Positions 12,501 to 22,244 of a stretch of DNA of 64,000 bases are shown piece after piece. Location of the stretch: assembly GCA_949752735.1 (NCBI GenBank), contig OX457037.1:13806432-13870431 (forward strand), given 5' to 3'. Under the pieces are notes generated by a model. The model was not told the origin of the DNA and made no database searches. It was given only the letters and a program-made list of their open reading frames with translations. Position 1 is the stretch's first letter, and every line of letters begins with the position of its first letter. Origin of the DNA: Lumbricus terrestris. Its lineage: Eukaryota; Annelida; Clitellata; Crassiclitellata; Lumbricidae. A program made the position numbers and the translations under genes.

Positions 12501-14031
12501 AAGTCCGACGACTCCGAATGATGTTCGCAATCTCGTTAGCAAGATGCCATGATCTACGGTGTCTAACGCTGGGCTGATATCAAGGAGCGCAAGCAGCGTG
12601 ACGTGCCCAGCGTCGATGGCATCACAGACATAAGAAATGAGCACGTTCGGTGTTTACACGCAAAGCGCCACACCTACTCATGATTGCAAGTGGATATGAG
12701 AAGCGTAAGGGAGATGCTCAACATCGAGAGGAATTGCGACGTCGAACATATGAAGATGTTGAAGGGCAGAGGGGAAGAAGACGAAGATGAAGATGAAGAA
12801 GAAGAAGAAGAAGAAGAAGAAGAAGAAGAAGAAAAAGAAGAAGGAGGAGGAGGAGGGGGAGAAGAAGAAGAAGAAGAAAGTCATTCTGCAGCAATCAAAA
12901 GAAACTTAGCTGAGAATGTATTTTTAATTACTCGTTCCACTGGTATGGCAATGAAGCTGAAAAAGAATGAACATGCTGCGCACAGAAGAGCAGCTTTAAA
13001 ATTATTAAACCAATAACTAAAATTTATGCCAAAATCCACAGTTAAATCAAAAACAAAAAAAACTGACTTTCACATAATCGCAACCGGAGGCACATTGTTC
13101 CATGTTGAACGATTGGAAGGTAATCGACAATAAATTGGTCGTCTTATTCGTTGATGCATAAATGTAGTAGTTACAGTTGAGTGTGTTGGAGTAGTTGCCA
13201 GGGTAGTTGGGAGAAGTGATCACTCCGGAAGGACCGTAGTAGGAGGTATTACCACACTCTGTTGCGAAAAAAGACATTTTATTGCAAACATATCACTAAA
13301 TCACATACCAAGTATTCTCCAAAATATCTTATGGCCCAATATCTTGATTAAACTCAATGAGCATAATCAATGCAAAGAACTTTTTCGTGACATGATAATT
13401 ATGAGAAAACAACAATTTAAGGTTCTCGCAGGACCTGGAAGATATCGTTAGAAGGAGATGCTACATTGTGGGCCTTGAAACTGATAGGACTTAGGTAGAA
13501 TTTTGCTAATAAAATTGTCCAAGACCGCAGGGAATAGGGCCAACTAATATTGTATTAAATGAAGTAGATGAGATTGAAAAAAATGCACTGTGACTCTATC
13601 ATTGTGTAACAGTGTAACTAGAACAATACTACTCTCGTCTTTGTGCGATCTGTGATTTAAAGCAATTGTATTGAAGACGTATGCGGAGCAGCGGAGGCGG
13701 CAATACATACATAGAGTGCAAATCTTCAACATTTCTTGTGATGAGCATGGTACATCGACCATGAATCCAATTTACCAAAAGTCCAAACTCTAATTTTTTT
13801 TTACAATCCTGGCAATGTAGAGGTTCTTTGCCGTGAGGATAAACAGTGTGCAGTTACCATCTCTCCTATGGCTAAGCATTGTACAGGCATGCACTAGCAT
13901 GTATTATCACGAAGTCTGATTAGTTCATAATTATATGCAGGGAATATTATTTTGTTACTTTCGTAGGTTGAAGTCGTCTGGGCAGCAACAGTTGTTATCA
14001 TATACACGAGGACAATCAGTGGAAGCTTCAT
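3420..14031 (-). CDS. Secreted multi-CUB-domain protein, 5' part of a tandem paralogue ('gene 1', partial)
   Basis: Five exons on the minus strand: 13959-14031 (signal peptide), 13068-13258 and 8342-8507 (CUB A1), 8021-8202 and 3420-3585 (CUB A2). They match gene 2 in order, phase and almost in length, and total 778 nt ending in phase 1, so the gene continues beyond the left edge. No B1 exon is found between 1 and 3.4 kb; in gene 2 it lies only 0.5 kb further on, so gene 1 must have a larger intron there or have lost the exon. Introns share collinear SINE, LINE and GAA-repeat remnants with gene 2, showing a large segmental duplication. Confidence 0.78.
3740..3940. repeat. Degenerate TTAATTAGGTCATA repeats
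   Basis: Words of the type 'atattaattaggtca' recur about every 17-20 bp. A related array is at 11530-11700. Confidence 0.6.
4600..4965. repeat. Tandem repeat, about 75 bp period, five copies
   Basis: Each degenerate unit has the order 'attcaccattttattcg', 'cataaatcaggcatt', 'cctttaaattatccaaaaat'. Copies diverge substantially, so the array is old. It lies in the loop of the foldback element. Confidence 0.65.
5490..5680 (+). mobile_element. tRNA-derived SINE
   Basis: A-box-like 'tagcctaatggtg' and B-box-like 'tttcgaatccg', then a body ending in 'cgcctctgagtagcaacttg', shared with the SINEs at 9175, 14213 and 56275. Confidence 0.6.
6180..7200 (+). pseudogene. Broken coiled-coil ORF, possibly a retrotransposon gag relic
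   Basis: Open stretches in one or two frames code an extreme Glu/Arg/Gln/Lys-rich coiled coil (EEKEKEEQQRQEQKEKQRRQ and similar), interrupted by several stops near 6570, 6710, 6830 and 7000. The upstream 'ctggtgacagcggtggg' resembles the primer-binding-site region of LTR retrotransposons, so a gag-like origin is possible. No protease, reverse transcriptase or LTR pair was seen. Lies in a gene 1 intron, on the opposite strand. Confidence 0.35.
8021..8202 (-). CDS. Gene 1 exon 4: CUB domain A2, first half
   Basis: CGTTLHGGASGVISSPNYPG, then NCDYNIYASTGSS and FDVEDGYDFVT. Donor ACA|gttagt. Two in-frame acceptors are possible, tttag (exon start 8202, chosen because only it survives in gene 2) and ctacag (exon start 8193). 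Confidence 0.82.
8342..8507 (-). CDS. Gene 1 exon 3: CUB domain A1, second half
   Basis: VSCASDPSFIPRTFSGTSLP, then IVGCNVGLVHLYTGLYVVRT and GFQLTYNFTEEG. Phase 0-1, 166 nt, acceptor tgtcacag, donor GAAG|gtaggg. The usual LVYF-TD strand reads LVHLYTG here, a small loss of the consensus. Confidence 0.82.
9175..9400 (+). mobile_element. tRNA-derived SINE with LINE-like 3' end
   Basis: Promoter-like head ('gtggtgttgtggtgggttggtg', B box 'ggttagaatcc'), then 'gagcaagtcctt' and a tail 'gagcgcctctgggtagtgag'. Orthologous insertion at 56275-56520 in the other duplicate, hence older than the duplication. Confidence 0.65.
9490..10470 (+). mobile_element. LINE fragment (reverse-transcriptase C-terminus and 3' tail)
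   Basis: Degraded coding sequence: a stretch reading 'cttccaccattgctgcc...ctcgactaccgcagctc' (Leu-Asp-Tyr-Cys-Asn-Ser type), then 'cactccactggttaaaa' (Pro-Leu-His-Trp-Leu-Lys), and a tail 'ggcgctttagaaatttgga' followed by 'tattacgattatcattac'. Characteristic of CR1/L2-like non-LTR elements. The paralogous copy is at 56.5-58.8 kb. Confidence 0.65.
10687..10933 (+). mobile_element. LINE fragment (RTE-like ORF C-terminal piece)
   Basis: Codes IELEFCYLGSLIMTDAKFHG and SEIKRRS-like residues, then a KRKTTTDDA end. This matches the region following the reverse-transcriptase domain of RTE-type LINEs. The same relic in gene 2 spans 59036-60100, split by an insertion. Confidence 0.6.
10934..11064. repeat. 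(TATG)n microsatellite
   Basis: About 32 uninterrupted tetranucleotide units. Confidence 0.98.
11160..12645 (-). mobile_element. Truncated LINE with reverse-transcriptase motifs
   Basis: On the minus strand the frames show motif A (ALLDISPALDTVDH), motif B (FGVPQGSVLG) and the catalytic motif C (YADDAQLYL), then NRLRLNPDKTEFIW. After an interruption by a TTAATTAGGTCATA array comes a C-terminal LAPEYIRELC with WNSLP. Frameshifts and stops break the ORF. CR1/L2-like clade by motif style. Inserted in the A1 intron of gene 1 and absent from the gene 2 counterpart. Confidence 0.75.
11520..11705. repeat. Degenerate TTAATTAGGTCATA repeats within LINE
   Basis: Recurring 'aggtcatattaatt' words, preceded by 'caaggtcaa' words, separate the two parts of the LINE coding remnant. 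Same repeat family as 3740-3940. Confidence 0.6.
12776..12877. repeat. GAA/GAGGAA-rich microsatellite
   Basis: Purine-only trinucleotide tract. A homologous tract occupies 60300-60412 at the paralogous position. Confidence 0.9.
13068..13258 (-). CDS. Gene 1 exon 2: CUB domain A1, first half
   Basis: CGNTSYYGPSGVITSPNYPG, then NCNYYIYAST and MEQCASGCDYVK. Phase 1-0, 191 nt, acceptor tcgcaacag, donor AAA|gtcagt. Four residues longer than its gene 2 counterpart, in the loop before the final strand. Confidence 0.84.
13959..14031 (-). CDS. Gene 1 exon 1: start codon and signal peptide
   Basis: ATG at 14031-14029 followed by MKLPLIVLVYMITTVAAQTT: a hydrophobic secretion signal of the same 73-nt length as in gene 2. 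Donor GAAA|gtaaca, phase 1. The 5' flank is also alignable with gene 2 for about 50 bp. Confidence 0.78.
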
Positions 14032-14212
14032 CTCTGAAAAAAGTCAACAAAAATCTGGAATACAAGGAGCCTAAGCAGAATGCTGATGAACACGATTCTC
14101 AGTAATTTAGTTGCATCAGGCAAGCAGTGAGCCTGTATATATACAATTGCATATGACTGTGTGTATGAATTTATGTTTCTATACATGTATGTGCATATTT
14201 GTAAGTGCACTT

Positions 14213-14425
14213 GCTATAGCGCCCTTCAAGCTCACTACTAAGAGGTACTCCCAATTTAATCGCGGACATTGCATCGGAGTTTCAAGCAGAAGCGCTGAAC
14301 AATAATTTATTGTGAGTGAAGGAATTGTCCAATGTCTCTACGCGGCGACTTGAGGTGGATTCGAACCTGCAACCCTCTGGCTGCAAGACAGCAAACATAC
14401 TCACTACGCCACCACGCCCTATGTG
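14213..14425 (-). mobile_element. tRNA-derived SINE, minus strand
   Basis: Read on the minus strand: head 'ggcgtggtggcgtagtgagt', B box 'ggttcgaatcc', tail 'cttgaagggcgctata'. A (TATG)n array abuts its 5' end. Confidence 0.65.
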
Positions 14426-14429
14426 TGTG

Positions 14430-14501
14430 CATGTATGTATGTATGTATGTATGTATGTATGTATGTATGTATGTATGTATGTATGTATGTATGTATGTAT
14501 G

Positions 14502-14532
<31 letters not shown>

Positions 14533-14811
14533 CTATGTATGTATGTATGTATGTATGTATGTATGTATGTATGTATGTATGCAAGTATGCATGTATGTAT
14601 GTATGTATGTACTATGTATGTATGTATGTATGTATGTATGTATGTATGTATGTATGTATGTATCTATGCATGCATGCATGTATGTGTGTATGTAATGTAT
14701 GTATGTAATGTATGCATGCAAGCATGTATGTGTGTATGTAATGTATGTATGTAATGTATGTATGTATGTATGTATGTACTATGTATGTATGTATGTATGT
14801 ATGTGTGTATG

Positions 14812-14845
<34 letters not shown>

Positions 14846-14882
14846 TGTATGTATGTATGTATGTATGTATGTATGTATGTAC

Positions 14883-14913
<31 letters not shown>

Positions 14914-14940
14914 TACTATGTATGCATGCATGTATGTATG
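14430..14940. repeat. Long interrupted (TATG)n microsatellite
   Basis: About 510 bp of TATG units with interruptions such as 'ccatgcatgcatg' variants and single-base phase slips ('gtaatgtatg', 'gtactatg'). Confidence 0.97.
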
Positions 14941-14949
14941 TGTAGCGGC

Positions 14950-15660
14950 GTCGATCGCTCAATAAGTATAAGGGGGTCGATCGGAACCAGAAGGAGCAAA
15001 GCTCGGATGTTAAAGATTTAATTTAATTTGTATTGTACGATGACAACGAGGTTGACAGTGACGAGCACAGCGACAACTAGCTCTCTGTTCTGCTCGGTCC
15101 CTTTTATACTATTTAGTTTGGCTCTAAGATTCCTTATTCAACTTAATTGTCATCTTGCTAAATGACTTCACAGTGCCGTTCGGCTACGCTGGTACCCAGT
15201 TTCTTTTAAAAATAGTAATGATAATGATCATCTGGCAATACCAAGACTATTTGATAACAATTATTTGAGATGAGACTTAATAAAATCGTGTTTTTGCTAC
15301 TTTTTGCTGCCTTACGTTTTTGAATCGTCAAAAAAGATGGGCGACTCCCTAAAGGTGGTATAACTTTTGTTCTGTTTGAAATATTTTTATGAAATCTGAC
15401 CATTATGTGTAAATATAAATTGTCATTAAGACTGTCAAATTTCAGTTCGAAATTCTTACCTCTGGCCAAGATATTGGCAATAACCTAGTGGTGGGTCTTT
15501 TTTGGCCTACCCTGTATATTTGAAATGAGCAATCTTTTTATCTACGCGCGTCTTGCGCTTCAGCAATAGCTATTTACTCAAGCGATAATAATTTAATTGT
15601 CAAACGGTGGTGTGCAGAAGACGTGAGTAAAAAGTATATCATAAGAAAATCTTTATTACA
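14950..15660. other. Intergenic, no gene recognised
   Basis: I see no supported coding region or RNA here. Short open frames lack homology or codon bias that I can recognise. Confidence 0.4.
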
Positions 15661-15676
15661 ATCTATACTATGTTGC

Positions 15677-16524
15677 CAGGGCCGTCTTATGGTCATTGTA
15701 GGCCCCAGGCACTTTTGCACATTAATCTATTCGTATGCCCCTAGGGCCTATCCAACTCAACTCTGCATTATGCTGAACCATGTTTTGTGAACGCATTCAG
15801 TTTTGATTTTAAATCTCAATCTACATTTTGTAATATTTATTTTCGATATCCGCTAAATGTTATTTTTTCGGCTTCCGATTTTTGACTTTCGGTTAGCGGC
15901 GTTTCGGTCTAAATTCTAATGAAAAATCACCATCGCTTTTTAAATTTTAATTTGTTAAATTATTAATACAAATTTCTTTAAAAAATCATGTCTGATGGTT
16001 GGTTATAAGAGGAAACACGAGTCTGGATTTGAGAAACGAAAGAAAAATTAACAGAAAGATGAAGCACTAAAAAGATCAAGGGTGCGTTAAACAAATTTAT
16101 AAATACAAATTGCAACAAAGACATGTCAGTGACATCACTCGCTTCTTCTATCACAACCCATCTTTCGACGATCAGTACCGGAAATAATCCCGACTGACAC
16201 TGGCCATCCAGAACAAAGTGAAATAGGCCTAGGTGATATAAATGAACAGACATGCTACGGTAGCGTCGGTAGGGCTATGCTGCCTATGCAAAGTTAACAT
16301 GATATAGATTAGCCAATGTTACTGTTTCATTGGCTAACTCTAGCCTTAAAAAGTTAGCTCGTTAAAATTAAATTTGCAAGTTTTCTGTTTGTTTTCTCCG
16401 GTCATTGACCAATCAATCACTGCATTTATTTTTTAGTATATTTTTTCAGGATTTCGTAGACTCCTGGTAAGTTCGTAGGCCCTAGGCACAGTGCCTACTG
16501 TGCCTAATGGATAGGACGGCCCTG
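15677..16524. mobile_element. hAT-like non-autonomous DNA transposon (848 bp)
   Basis: Ends CAGGGCCGTC and GACGGCCCTG form a perfect 10-bp terminal inverted repeat. Perfect 8-bp target-site duplications 'tatgttgc' lie at 15669-15676 and 16525-16532. The interior has 'gccccaggcac'/'gccctaggcac' subterminal motifs and no transposase ORF. Both the 8-bp duplication and the CAGGG start fit the hAT superfamily. Confidence 0.88.
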
Positions 16525-16534
16525 TATGTTGCTT

Positions 16535-17425
16535 TAGTCGGAAAATGATTCTCAGTAGGCCTATAATTATTATAATGTCTTAATCAGGGTAATGTGATAA
16601 CCAAAATGAATATCCCAGTAAAATATTTGTAAGCGATAACACTCGTAATTAAAGAACGAAGTAATGCGGTTTTGACCCGATTAAATTTACTTTGTATTGT
16701 GGAGGGAGATTATTCCACATGGAATTGCTAACGATGAAAAAGACACAGTGTTGAGCCACGGCAGTCATTGCTTTTAGATCTCGGACATTATTTATAGCCA
16801 CATAATGGTCTGCGGGTCTGTAGGTAGGCAAACATAATATATATATATATAATATACATATATATACACACTTACGAAAATGCACGATGCATTCACATTA
16901 ATTTTGTGTTCACATGCATGTAACGTGTTCGCCAATGTTTTGCATTCTACTACAATTTATTTTTTATTCTATAGCTTACTTGGATGGTCTTCCTCTGAAA
17001 GAAAAATCTGCTTTTTCACGATCAACCTCCGAGAAATAGTTCACGAATGACGTTCAATCTCCCAAACTCTGCGACAATGACAACTGCACCTTTAAGGTTT
17101 TGCTCTTTTATAAGCTTACTCAGTTTGCGAGTCAAATCAGGTGTTCATCGCACTTTTTAAACAATTAATTTACAGTCAACCGTAGGACCTTTGTCAAGTA
17201 CAACTCAATCGAACTATATATCGACCCATAATTATCTTCGTTTATGAAGAGCCTCAGTGACAAATTACATTCACTGACAACATAGATGAATTAATCATAA
17301 ACATCAGAATGAGAGGAAGCCAGAAGTTATCGTCTATTATAAGCATGAAGCAGGCTTAACCTAGGTACAGTATACAGATAGTGTCGTCTTTATCAGGGAG
17401 TCTAAACGTGATTAAATCACGTCTA
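16535..17425. other. Intergenic, no gene recognised
   Basis: Contains an (AT)n run at about 16838-16868. A stretch at 16680-16740 ('ttgtggagggagattattcc...aattgctaacgatgaaaa') resembles a LINE C-terminal WNNLP motif on the minus strand, but is too short to delimit. Confidence 0.35.
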
Positions 17426-17430
17426 ATGTT

Positions 17431-17719
17431 ATAGTTAGTCGGCACCTAGACGGCAGATCGTCTGACGAAACATTGTACAATCTTGCATCTTTGTCTGAGA
17501 ATCTCGGTCTCCCTCCTCTCTCTCTCTCCATCTTTTTATCAGTCAGAACGCATGGACTGCAACTATAAAATTTATTGTTGCAATCTATGCGTTCTGGCTG
17601 ATAAACAGATGAAGAGAGAGAGAGAGCATAGAGACCGAGATAATCAGATTCTGATGCAAGATTTCACAATGTTTCGTCAGACGATCTACATGTATACGGT
17701 TTATGTGCCGACTAACTAT
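17431..17719. repeat. 289-bp inverted repeat (foldback/MITE)
   Basis: Matching arms: 17431-17445 with 17705-17719 (15/15), 17455-17489 with 17653-17687 (33/35), and 17542-17563 with 17577-17599. The loop contains 'tataaaatttatt'. GA/CT-rich segments also pair. The whole unit could fold into one long hairpin. Confidence 0.8.
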
Positions 17720-17811
17720 AAGCTTAGACATATTAATGCTAAACCTCTTGGATTCGTTCTCGTAGTCGGCCCAACATGTCTACGAGAATACAAGACGATC
17801 AGGGCTGTTAC

Positions 17812-20054
17812 AGTACTACCTTGAAAAGGCAAAGCACAGTAACTCGAAAAAAATCGTTTTTTACTTTATTATATTTTTACGCTTTAGATGTCACTATCTT
17901 CATGTCCTTTTAATATCAGAGCTGAATTTTCACTGGTTTCCGAGATTTTATGTTGCCAAAACACAGTAAGTCGGATATTTTCATTGAAAATCAAGCCAAA
18001 ACACAGCACTGTGTTATAACCGAATTTACTGCCACGTAGGCTACTAACGAATGTCAAACCAAAACACAGTACTGCGTTTTGGCTTAGCCTAAGCACTGTA
18101 TTATTGCTAATACTGTGGTATGAGTCAACTCGTTGCATTCTATTTTCGGTTTTTGTATAAAAGACGCGTGAAATTAAGCAATCAGTAGGCCTACGGAGTG
18201 ATCTAAGCTTAATATGATTGGGTTTAAGATTAATATTCGTTTCTCAAGTTTAAATTGTCTAATCATTATACGTAAATTGTAGACCCTGTAATTTTTATAA
18301 TAATATTATTTTTAAATGTTTATATTGTTATTTACAACTATATTTTTTGTATAGCCTATCTCAGCGAATATTTCTTATATTTAGGCTACACGTTGTTGCT
18401 GTTACTAGCAGTCTAGTGCTACGCTTGTGTGAATAATAGCCTACACAAATTGACGGAGGGATAATAGGCTAGGCTAAATGAATTCTTGTTTTTTAAAATG
18501 AAGTTTTGAGATATTTTACTCTAAATAGCAGCCCAATATCGAATCATATTAACGTGCACACTCTATTTTCAGTCATCTGTAAAAAAAATGTCAATACCAA
18601 TGTCGGTTGATCAATTTAATATTCAGGTAGATTTAGTCCTAGGTCAAACTCCACATGTAGTGAACCTACTCTTTCTCTAAGTTTTAAATTAGCCTACTGC
18701 TTGTGCTAAATAGCCGAAAGCGAGATTTTCTGGGCGATTTATCAGTATTACAGGCCTAGAAATTGATGCAAAGAGATTTTAATGAAACCTATAAATTTTG
18801 AACTAAGCAACAAGTTGGAAAATGTCTTGACTGTTTTTAAAATTTATTGAACCTTTAAGTGCTCTTTTTTAGACGATGGATTATAACTCTCATAATTTTA
18901 CTCACGTAGGCCTATGTCATCGTTTATGAATATGGTCAACCAATTATGCCTACACTGGCTTCCTCTCTCTGCCCACATTCAATATAGGCTAAAGTCCTTG
19001 CTCTATTCATTAAGTCTAAACTAAGTCTGTTGCCGAAATATCTCATGAATCTCATTGGTTCTCTAACTTCTCTTGCTGCATCTTCTCACCAGCCTCTCCG
19101 TTCTCTGGACATGATTGCTTTCTTTGTCTGACGAGCCTGGACCACCACAATTGCTCAAACACGATCTTTTGCCATTAATGAGCCATCCTCGTGAAAATGT
19201 TCTATTACGAACCTCAAATGAACTTCATTATACAGATATTGTGAATAAACATGCCATGGAATCACAGTAAACAGTAAAAATAGGGTCCTAATTTAAAAGA
19301 TACAGCAGCTGTGACAAATCCATAATAGGAAGGTCCGATGTCACTGCCACCCTGAACACGCCATACCTCTCTACCCTTTCCTTTAACCTGTTTTTCAGGT
19401 TGTGCCTAATTACATGAAGTGATATAAAATATGTGGAACGTTTAATTTTTTTTGTTTCAAATGCAGTTTTTGACAAAACAAATATGAAATTAAACTCCTA
19501 AGAGATAATGTTTTAAAACACAAAATATTCAAGTGCAATGAGAATGCCCATAATTATCTTTAAAAAAATTTCAACTTTTGTTTTCAACTTTTTCAATTTT
19601 GTTAGAATGCAATGTTCAAGTTAAATCGCTTTAAATAATAATTATTGCTTTGCTTTTGGTAATTGTTGTTCAAGTTGAGGCTGTAATCCAAGTCAAGTTA
19701 ATGCAAAGACGGTTGTAGATATAAAGAGTAAATTAATCTTAATTAACGCTTTACGCTGTATAGAGTTGTCAAGCCTATTCAATTCAATTCGCATGGAAAT
19801 ACTGAGCCATAACGCAGTACAAACGATTTTTGACTATTTTAGTGGATAAATAATATTATTAAAAATATTGAAACTTTGCCATAAAATGAAACACAGTTTT
19901 TTATTTCGTTTATGGTGAAAATTTCGTTTGAAATGAACAATTAAATTCCGATATAGCCTATTTCAAATAAATTTTCAAATCAAGTCTGTACAAAATATTG
20001 GTTTTCCTAGTTAGGCCTACTGTGTTTTATTTTTTCAGGGCAGTGTACTGGTAA
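17812..20054. mobile_element. Possible 2.2-kb DNA transposon remnant
   Basis: The left 'cagtactaccttgaaaaggc' with 'aaagcacagtaa' and the right-end complement 'cagtacactgccctgaaaaa' with 'taaaacacagtag' look like imperfect inverted ends. No target-site duplication was found. Repeated 'ccaaaacacagta' words occur at 17950-18100. A LINE fragment lies inside. Confidence 0.35.
18950..19210 (+). mobile_element. LINE C-terminal fragment
   Basis: 'acactggcttcctctctctgcccacattcaatataggct' reads as His-Trp-Leu-Pro-Leu...Arg...Phe-like reverse-transcriptase tail, followed by Leu-rich 'cttgctgcatcttctcacc' typical of this region. Degraded by stops. Confidence 0.4.
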
Positions 20055-20503
20055 ATTTTGAGGTGAGTACACGCTGACCGGGGGGGAAAATCGACCCTTT
20101 TAATCATCCGCCGAAAAATTTCCCCGTTTTCCTCGTTCGAAAAAATCTGATGACCTTTTTTAGTCTTTCGCTGCGAATTACGTGAAAATATACCTAAATA
20201 TCATTTGCCTTTTTCATGCGTATGCTATAATACCCACACGCTCTTTGTGAGGTGAGTGTATACGCTGCAATGCGGTTGCATACCCGCGTATACCTTGGTT
20301 TTCTACGTACGGTGAGTATACGATGCCGTTTTTTCCCGGAGGTACTTATACGCCGTATACGGTATACCCGCTTATACCATTGCTTGCAGCCCTGAATACG
20401 ATACGCTGCGCTTTACAAATTCTCAGATGCAATGCGATGCATACAAACATACAAGCTTTCCCCGTACTGTTGGGCCGTACACAAACAAATACAATAATAC
20501 ATG

Positions 20504-20571
20504 CAAACATTTATGCACACATAATATGTGTGCATAAATGTTTGTAAATAATATTTACTAAATATTATTTA
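20504..20571. repeat. Two adjacent near-perfect palindromes
   Basis: 20504-20523 and 20525-20544 are perfect 20-bp inverted arms with a 1-base spacer. A second AT-rich palindrome (about 20545-20571) follows directly and overlaps the target-site duplication of the neighbouring hAT-like MITE. Confidence 0.85.
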
Positions 20572-20575
20572 CAAG

Positions 20576-20720
20576 CAGAGCTTAAGGTGTGGCTGGACGG
20601 TCATGGAGGCATTCATGCAATTATTTTAAACTCTGAACGCCGCGCTGCCACTTATTTCGCCAGCACCCACTGGAAAGTTAAGGATCGTCCAGGCACTTCT
20701 TTTTTACACGTTAAGAGCTG
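20576..20720. mobile_element. hAT-like MITE, family 'AAAGTGTGGCTGGACG', copy 1 (145 bp)
   Basis: Ends 'cagagcttaaggtgtgg' and 'acacgttaagagctg' are inverted. The flanking octamers are 'tttacaag' and 'tctacaag' (7/8). Same family as 23450-23626 and 25196-25366. Confidence 0.75.
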
Positions 20721-21039
20721 TCTACAAGTAAGGCCTGCTGGTGCGTGTATAATATATTAGCCTACTAGCTGGGGTACCCGACGTTGCCCGGGAAATTTAG
20801 GATTCGACCCGCTCCGGCCACAACCCCACCACACTACACCCACCCCACCACACCACATTCCGACCTCCACCGGTATGCCACCCGAGAAATTTTGGTTTTC
20901 GGGATAATTTTCTCGTCCCAGCCTCATCCACCTCCACGCCTCCATCATCCTTCAGGTTTTCATACAGGATAAGACCAGTATTGCATTTTCAAGCTCTTGC
21001 TAAAAAAAATTAACCGTGGCTATCGTAAAAATTTGGCCC

Positions 21040-21068
21040 CCCTGCAAAAATTTCTGCGGGCGCCCATG
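21040..21068. mobile_element. Solo right end of a CATGGGCGCC-type hAT-like element
   Basis: 'aaatttctgcgggcgcccatg' equals the right terminus of the element at 57711-58663. No matching left end seen nearby. Confidence 0.45.
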
Positions 21069-21589
21069 AGGGTCCCTACGAAGAGCTGCAACGGGCCTAT
21101 AAACTATCTTAAGGCTTAATTATTAAAAAATTGTGAGAAACAAATTGAAGTGAAAAAAAACTATACCTAAGACATTTTATGTCCATACTTTGTCGGAGAA
21201 CGTTGGGTGCAGCGAAAAATCAAAATTTCTCCGGACAACGCCGGATAGCATGCGAATTTGTAGGCCAGCGCGACTATTTTCTGCTCTCAATTTACTTTAA
21301 AACCCGAGATGTGGACATTTTAAATTTCGATGCGGTAGTTAGCGCCTACACAAATTTAAGAAACGATTTCACCGGGAGGGCGAAAACCTTAAATTTCCCG
21401 GTCAACGACGGGTAGCACAGCTAGTAGCCTATCTATTGAAATGAACTGTGATTTTTATTCAGTTGTTAACTTGAAGTTTAGACTTATTGCAGTCAATTTT
21501 CTCTGCAATAGGCCTATTATATTAAAAGCCATAGAGCATAAACTTTTCTATGTATAACTAGGCCTACCTAGCACGGGTCCTAAAAGTTG

Positions 21590-21760
21590 CCTGCATTGGT
21601 TCCTCCATAAGAAATGGGCTTTTCACATCAGTTCGTTCTGCCATCCTCTTTCTCGTCTAAAAATTTGCCTGTTTTCTCGGGGTTGAACACACTGGGAGAG
21701 CTTCTGAAAGGCTCTTGCTGCGAGAAGCGCTTTATATATGGTCAGATACAATACGATACA
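21590..21760 (+). mobile_element. LINE 3' fragment
   Basis: 'ctgcattggttcctccataag' (Leu-His-Trp-Phe-Leu-His-Lys) then a tail 'cgctttatatatggtcagatacaatacgatac', a typical CR1/L2-like 3' end with ATACG repeats. Confidence 0.45.
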
Positions 21761-21894
21761 AAAGTCGCCGGACCATGGGCATTTGCTCCATGCTCCTCTC
21801 GGTGGCCTTGCTTGCATGTCGGACATTGATTGGCTGGTTGGTAGCACCATGAGCCGCCTGTCTCCAAATGTATCTTTCATCTGTCGTCCTCAGT

Positions 21895-22240
21895 TAGTAG
21901 TCGTAATCGTAATCGTAAACTCAACATTTCTACAGCACCCACAAAAGCCAAGTCGCGGGAATCAGCTTATTCACAGGCGCTCAATAAAGAAACTCGATAG
22001 GCTGGGAAGATCCGGAGTCAGGCGAGGAGTTACGCAGACGGCTACGGTGGATGATGTTTAAAATTGAAACGGCGTGGGAGGTAGGTGGAAGTGAAAGAAT
22101 CACGAAAGGATCTGGGAAAAAGCAGTGTTTTGAGTTTCGAGTGAAAGACCTGTGGGGAAACAGCAAGAGGTGGAGTCTTGGTGAGTTCGTAGGATGGGTC
22201 CAATGATTGCTGTAGTGATGGTGGGAATATATGCTCAGTG
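21895..22240 (-). mobile_element. LINE 3' fragment, minus strand
   Basis: The tail at 21900-21920 is 'cgtaatcgtaatcgtaa', complementary to the (TTACGA)n tail of other copies here, followed by 'atttctacagcaccc'. The upstream minus-strand frame is a degraded C-terminus. Confidence 0.5.
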
Positions 22241-22244
22241 GCGT

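Larger units (their letters stand above)
3330..14085. repeat. Segmental tandem duplication, left copy
   Basis: Exons and introns here align collinearly with 52440-62750: for example 'gaggaattgcgacgtcg' at 12729 and 60255, the 'ggctaagcattg' tract at 13870 and 62529, and the SINE plus LINE relics at 9.2-10.5 and 56.3-58.8 kb. The copies differ mainly by later transposon insertions and microsatellite growth. Confidence 0.8.

Noticed and set aside
12684..13016. Glu-rich 110-codon open frame
   Set aside because: It spans a GAA microsatellite and intronic sequence, and the corresponding gene 2 region is out of frame.
14282..14965. Long MYVCMYVC / IHTYIHTY open frames (also at 10.7-11.2, 24.1-24.7 and 63.3-64.0 kb)
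   Set aside because: (TATG)n has no stop codon in several frames; these are microsatellite artefacts.
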